From: an uncultured Balneolaceae bacterium
GTDB taxonomy: Bacteria; Bacteroidota; Rhodothermia; Balneolales; Balneolaceae
DNA: 9,042 nucleotides
Direction of reading: 5' to 3'
Assembly (NCBI GenBank): GCA_937982515.1
Contig: CALJMB010000136.1
Location: 1 to 9,042, forward strand
In this document: positions 6,071 through 9,042 of the stretch, piece after piece
Layout of the letters: each line of letters starts with the position of its first letter
How positions within the stretch are numbered: position 1 is the stretch's first letter
Made by a program: the position numbers and the translations under genes
The notes under the pieces: generated by a model
Database searches by the model: none
Told to the model about the DNA's origin: nothing
The model's input: the letters and a program-made list of their open reading frames with translations, nothing else

Positions 6071-6673
6071 TTACCTGTTTAACTTGGTCAGGGCTTTTTT
6101 AACCAGATCTTGTACATCTCCTTTGAAACCATTCTCGCGGGTTGCCATTAAGACGGCTTTTTCCGCATCACGTTTTCGATAGCCCAGCGCCTCCAGCGCG
6201 GAGATAGCTTCTTGCTTCAGGTTGCCCGGAGTACCCGGTATGTTTGCTCCCTCAGGCGGGGCGGTTGCGATCTTGCTCATACTGTCCTTAAGTTCCAGAA
6301 TCATGCGATCGGCTGTCTTCTTACCAATACCGGGGATTTGAGAAAGAGCGGCTTTGTCTGAGCTCAGAATCGCATTTATAATTTGATTGGCCGGCAAGCC
6401 TGAAAGAATGGTAAGTCCCAGCTTGGGTCCCACTCCTTTAACGGTAATCAACAGCTCAAAAAGCTTTTTCTCGTCTTTTGAAAAGAAGCCAAACAGACGC
6501 TGATCGCTATCGGTAAAGTGGTGATGGATGAGCAACCTGGTTTCTTTACCTTCGGCGGGGAGCTGTTCAAACGTCTGGGTGGATATTTCTACTGCATATC
6601 CCACATCATGTACATCGAGGATGATAGAGTCCGAAGATTTTTTGACAAGAACACCTTTCAAATAGGCAATCAT
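6071..6673 (-). CDS. ruvA: Holliday junction branch-migration protein RuvA
   Basis: A 200-residue RuvA, the tetrameric four-way-junction-binding subunit that loads the RuvB helicase. Domain I is the N-terminal OB-fold (MIAYLKGVLVKK to about residue 62, with the conserved DVHDVGYAVE segment). Domain II carries two helix-hairpin-helix motifs, VKGVGPKLGL (78-87) and IPGIGKKTADRMI (113-125). A Pro/Gly-rich linker (about 136-150) leads to domain III (152-200), which contacts RuvB and contains the EAISALEALGY helix. Length and domain order match the family. It follows ruvC after 10 bases with no terminator between, so the two are one transcript. No Shine-Dalgarno precedes the ATG; translation may depend on coupling to ruvC. 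ruvB is not adjacent. Confidence 0.97.
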   Translation of the reverse strand: MIAYLKGVLVKKSSDSIILDVHDVGYAVEISTQTFEQLPAEGKETRLLIHHHFTDSDQRLFGFFSKDEKKLFELLITVKGVGPKLGLTILSGLPANQIINAILSSDKAALSQIPGIGKKTADRMILELKDSMSKIATAPPEGANIPGTPGNLKQEAISALEALGYRKRDAEKAVLMATRENGFKGDVQDLVKKALTKLNR

Positions 6674-6683
6674 AAACAGGGAT

Positions 6684-7265
6684 CTATTTTTTTATCCGGT
6701 CGGGATTGTTAGCTACAAAACTCTCCCAGCTTGCTTTTCTGTTATTTTGGTGAAGTTTCTTTTTAGAATTGGGCACCCGGTTTTGGATGCCGTTCTGTTT
6801 TATCAGGTGGCACCAGGCAACAGACAGTGCATCAGTGGCATCTGCGGAAAGGTTTTTATCGGGCAGCTGAACCATTTTACTGAGCATAAAGGCCACCTGT
6901 TCCTTACTGGCGTTGCCATTACCGGTGATCGACTTTTTTACTTCTTTTGGATAATACTCAACCACGGGGATATTATTATTGGTAACAGCCAGTATGGCCG
7001 CTGCCTGGGCCCGCCCCAATTTCAACATCGCCAGCGGGTCCACCCCGTATATCGGTGTTTCTACTGCGCATGAGGTTGGGTTAAAGGAGCGTACGATCTC
7101 AGAGACTTTTTCAAAAATAAACTGAAGCCTGAGGGAATGGTCATCGAGGTGAGCCATTTTAATAACATCGCACCGAAGAGCAATTAGTTTGCCATTATGT
7201 TCGGTGAGTATAGAATACCCCGTGTTTCTGGAACCGGGATCTATACCAAGAATGATATCTGGCAT
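6684..7265 (-). CDS. ruvC: Crossover junction endodeoxyribonuclease RuvC
   Basis: A 193-residue RuvC, the RNase H-fold dimeric nuclease that cuts Holliday junctions symmetrically. All four metal-binding acids are present: Asp9 in GIDPGSRNTGY, Glu69 in VETPIYG, and Asp142/Asp145 in DATDALSVAWCH. KLGRAQAAA (82-90) and the NGNASKEQV segment (116-124) are also typical. The core ends at about residue 157. A basic, Asn-rich tail follows (KKKLHQNNRK, then SWESFVANNPDRIKK), longer than in E. coli RuvC; I recall a similar W..FV..NPDR ending in Bacteroidota homologues. The ATG at 7265 has an AGAGG ribosome-binding site six bases upstream, one of the few clear ones here. Upstream, 163 bp with a strong dyad separates it from the symporter gene, so a promoter is likely there. 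Confidence 0.97.
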   Translation of the reverse strand: MPDIILGIDPGSRNTGYSILTEHNGKLIALRCDVIKMAHLDDHSLRLQFIFEKVSEIVRSFNPTSCAVETPIYGVDPLAMLKLGRAQAAAILAVTNNNIPVVEYYPKEVKKSITGNGNASKEQVAFMLSKMVQLPDKNLSADATDALSVAWCHLIKQNGIQNRVPNSKKKLHQNNRKASWESFVANNPDRIKK

Positions 7266-7271
7266 AACATG

Positions 7272-7276
7272 CCTCT
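7272..7276 (-). promoter_or_regulatory. Ribosome-binding site of ruvC
   Basis: The minus-strand sequence AGAGG lies six bases before the ATG at 7265. It supports this start over the out-of-frame ATG that begins four bases further out (minus-strand ATG at 7270-7268). Confidence 0.6.
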
Positions 7277-7333
7277 GCTAAAATTTCAATTCTCTTTAAT
7301 ATAATGGATTGCCGTAACCATTCCATAACTATT

Positions 7334-7366
7334 AACACATATATATTAACCTGATAAATATGTGTT
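7334..7366. repeat. Long AT-rich palindrome between the symporter gene and ruvC
   Basis: AACACATAT (7334-7342) and ATATGTGTT (7358-7366) are perfect inverse complements. After one A/A mismatch, TAT (7344-7346) also pairs with ATA (7354-7356), leaving only a short loop. The dyad is centred about 85 bases upstream of the ruvC ATG and about 80 bases past the symporter stop. No T-run follows on either strand. It could be an operator for ruvCA or a transcript-end structure of the symporter. Confidence 0.5.
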
Positions 7367-7383
7367 GTCGGCCAGACTTGCGG

Positions 7384-7417
7384 CGCCCGGTTCATGTCCA
7401 AATGCAGGACCGGGGCG
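7384..7417. repeat. GC-rich inverted repeat just past the symporter stop codon
   Basis: CGCCCGGT (7384-7391) and ACCGGGGCG (7409-7417) form an 8-bp stem with one bulged base and a 17-base loop. It sits 12 bases past the symporter stop codon on the minus strand. This is where a terminator hairpin would be expected, but no U-run follows, so intrinsic termination is doubtful. Confidence 0.3.
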
Positions 7418-7428
7418 ACATCTTCAGC

Positions 7429-8766
7429 TTACTTAAAGACTTTGAAGGTTTCCAGGCGTTCAAAATAATCCAGCGCCGCTTCCTTTACTTTGGGAGCCAG
7501 CAGTATGGCTGCGGTCATAGTGGGTATGGCCATTATCGCAAACATTCCGTCTATAAGATTGATTATGGAGGTAATTGTGCTGACGGCTCCGAAAACGATG
7601 GATGCCACATACAGGTAATTATAATAATGCTGTTTATCGGCGCCAATCAAAAATCCGAGGCATTTGGTGCCATAATAAGAGTAAGTAAACAGTGAACTGA
7701 AAGCAAAAACAGCTACACAGAGTACCAACAGGTATGGGCCGGCCATTCCCAACGCTTCCTGAAAGGCTGAGGCCGTGAGTGTTACACCGTTCTCATCGCC
7801 TGCTTGCCAGACACCGGTTACCAGGATGGCAAGTGCAGTCATCGTACAGACCACCAGTGTATCGATTACCGGCCCCATCATGGCTACAAGCCCTTCACGG
7901 ACGGGTTCTTTAGTTTTAGCCGCACCGTGCATGAGGGTGGCCGTACCGATGCCTGCCTCATTTGAGAACGCCGCCCGTTTAAAGCCTATAATGATCAGGC
8001 TCCCTACCGCCCCTCCCATAGCTGCCTCGGCAGTGAAAGCATCGGTTATAATAAGCCCCAGATAGTAAGGAAGTGTATCTATATGCACGGCTAAAATAAT
8101 AAGTACCAAAACAACGTAGAGAACAACCATAGCGGGCACCATTTTGGCTGCAACCCTTCCGATACGCTTAATGCCACCGAAGATTACCAGGGAGACGATA
8201 AGGAGAATGACTATTCCTGTGATGAGATCACCCGTAAAGTGAGCCTGTTCGGTTACCCATCCATTAGGGATATAGATTATATCGCGGAGGGCCTGGGTGA
8301 GTTGATTGGCCTGGAAAACAGGCAGCGGACCAAAGAGTCCGGCAATGGAAAATAAGACGGCCAGCGGTTTCCATTTCTTTCCCAGGCCCTCGGTAATGAT
8401 GTACATGGTTCCGCCCTGTATATTCCCTTCGCTGTCTTTGCCTCTGTACATGATAGAAAGGGTGCAGGTAAAGAATTTGGTAGCAACGCCAATGAAAGCG
8501 CTGATCCACATCCAGAATACAGCACCGGGCCCGCCCATAACAATGGCGACGGCAACGCCACTGATGTTGCCCATTCCTATAGTTGCAGCCAGGGCACTGG
8601 CCAGAGCCTGAAAATGGTTGATGTCGCCCGGATCATTGGGATCGTCGTATTTACCTTTGAGTACCTCAATGGCATGTTTAAAATAGCGGAAGGGAGTAAA
8701 ACGTGAGTAGATTATAAAAAAAAGCCCGCCGCCTCCTAATAAAGCAACTAACGGCGTTCCCCACAT
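7429..8766 (-). CDS. AGCS-family sodium:alanine/glycine symporter
   Basis: A multi-pass inner-membrane transporter (445 residues from the first ATG) of the alanine-or-glycine:cation symporter family, importing small neutral amino acids with Na+. Family hallmarks are clear: HFQALASALAATIGMGNISG (51-70), GGPGAVFWMW (78-87), YRGKDSEGNIQGGTMY (107-122), FSNEAGIGTA (267-276) and GPVIDTLVVCTMTAL (298-312). About ten hydrophobic helices are visible. The ATG at 8766 (MWGTPLVALL) has no ribosome-binding site and falls within the usual N-terminal region. The frame stays open upstream to TAA 8827-8829, and the residues LESIEQFLAGFSSL directly before this Met read like the normal start of the family. A GAGG at 8817-8820 precedes ATT 8811 and CTG 8808, so the real protein is probably 459-460 residues. 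Alanine versus glycine preference cannot be told. Confidence 0.93.
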   Translation of the reverse strand: MWGTPLVALLGGGGLFFIIYSRFTPFRYFKHAIEVLKGKYDDPNDPGDINHFQALASALAATIGMGNISGVAVAIVMGGPGAVFWMWISAFIGVATKFFTCTLSIMYRGKDSEGNIQGGTMYIITEGLGKKWKPLAVLFSIAGLFGPLPVFQANQLTQALRDIIYIPNGWVTEQAHFTGDLITGIVILLIVSLVIFGGIKRIGRVAAKMVPAMVVLYVVLVLIILAVHIDTLPYYLGLIITDAFTAEAAMGGAVGSLIIIGFKRAAFSNEAGIGTATLMHGAAKTKEPVREGLVAMMGPVIDTLVVCTMTALAILVTGVWQAGDENGVTLTASAFQEALGMAGPYLLVLCVAVFAFSSLFTYSYYGTKCLGFLIGADKQHYYNYLYVASIVFGAVSTITSIINLIDGMFAIMAIPTMTAAILLAPKVKEAALDYFERLETFKVFK

Positions 8767-8805
8767 TAGACTGGAAAAACCAGCTAAAAATTGTTCAATA
8801 GACTC

Positions 8806-8820
8806 CAGAATCCTGTCCTC
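8806..8820 (-). promoter_or_regulatory. Likely ribosome-binding site and non-ATG start of the symporter
   Basis: Minus-strand bases 8820-8806 read GAGGACAGG, then ATT, CTG. GAGG is five bases from ATT and eight from CTG, both in frame with the symporter. No ATG, GTG or TTG exists in this frame between the TAA at 8827-8829 and the ATG at 8766. Either a rare ATT/CTG start is used, or a base change has destroyed an original ATG. Confidence 0.5.
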
Positions 8821-8866
8821 GTTAGATTAATGTAAAGGTTAAAAATGATGTTAAATGGTCATCTGC

Positions 8867-8878
8867 ATTCAGCTGAAT
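8867..8878. promoter_or_regulatory. Perfect 12-bp palindrome upstream of the symporter
   Basis: ATTCAGCTGAAT is its own reverse complement. It lies 56-67 bases upstream of the probable ATT start, a suitable place for an operator. Its left part with one flanking base, CATTCAGCT (8866-8874), recurs as a direct repeat at 8977-8985. No promoter elements could be assigned with confidence. Confidence 0.35.
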
Positions 8879-8987
8879 TCGTTTATTGCAAAACTTTGGG
8901 ATTTCTGCGGTAAGCACAGGCTGTACCTTAAAGTAAGCAATAATCTTAAATCAGGCCTTGACGTTGGATTTAGTTACATTCAGCTTT

Positions 8988-9022
8988 TGACCACTGACCA
9001 CTGACCACTGACCACTGACCAC
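8988..9022. repeat. Heptanucleotide tandem repeat (TGACCAC)5
   Basis: Five perfect head-to-tail copies of TGACCAC run from 8988 to 9022, followed by a diverged TCATCAC. It is intergenic, upstream of the symporter; the gene on its far side is outside the window. The 7-base period rules out simple dinucleotide slippage, and 35 bp of exact identity suggests recent or ongoing copy-number change. Confidence 0.95.
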
Positions 9023-9042
9023 TCATCACATCCCCACGCCAA

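Noticed and set aside
8988..9022. CRISPR array
   Set aside because: The repeat is a gapless heptamer tandem without spacers.
8812..9042. Glycine or other amino-acid riboswitch in the symporter leader
   Set aside because: A small hairpin (8909-8927) is present, but no glycine-riboswitch core or expression-platform terminator could be seen.

Overview
The window looks like chromosomal backbone from a Gram-negative bacterium of the Bacteroidota/Balneolota/Rhodothermota type. The clues are an outer-membrane beta-barrel protein with a 'YAQ'-type signal-peptide end, few recognisable Shine-Dalgarno sequences, compact gene packing and moderate GC. Assignment to Balneolota is a guess from the overall look of the proteins. 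No phage, transposon, CRISPR or toxin-antitoxin signature was seen.

Layout from left to right. The 3' end of an apaG gene (+) enters at base 1 and stops at 162. About 350 bases without a convincing gene follow; they hold a clear intrinsic terminator (427-465) for the minus-strand gene to the right. That gene is an exported glutathione-peroxidase-like thiol peroxidase (516-1064, -). Thirty-nine bases separate it from a divergent three-gene plus-strand operon: a predicted outer-membrane beta-barrel protein (1104-1889), an uncharacterised 101-residue protein (1891-2196) and a PhnP-like metallo-beta-lactamase-fold hydrolase (2196-2957). The operon converges on a long run of minus-strand genes. 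Read in transcription order from the right, these are an AGCS-family sodium:alanine/glycine symporter (8766-7429, probably starting further upstream), ruvC (7265-6684), ruvA (6673-6071), a PhoB-like response regulator (5954-5274), a PhoR-like histidine kinase overlapping it by 4 bases (5277-4195), and mannose-1-phosphate guanylyltransferase (4128-3043).

How the genes fit together. RuvA and RuvC are two of the three Holliday-junction processing proteins; ruvB is not next to them here. The regulator/kinase pair is translationally coupled and forms a two-component system whose kinase has almost no periplasmic part. The guanylyltransferase feeds GDP-mannose to glycan synthesis. The peroxidase and apaG are stand-alone genes.

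The most useful second-look items are non-coding or concern starts. The symporter reading frame continues 15 family-like residues upstream of its first ATG, to an ATT/CTG pair with a good ribosome-binding site. A 23-bp near-palindrome fills the very short divergent region between the peroxidase and the barrel-protein operon. Two intergenic tandem repeats with a 7-base period occur at 4141-4168 and 8988-9022, and several dyad symmetries lie between minus-strand genes. I did not find evidence for a wholly new biological system.
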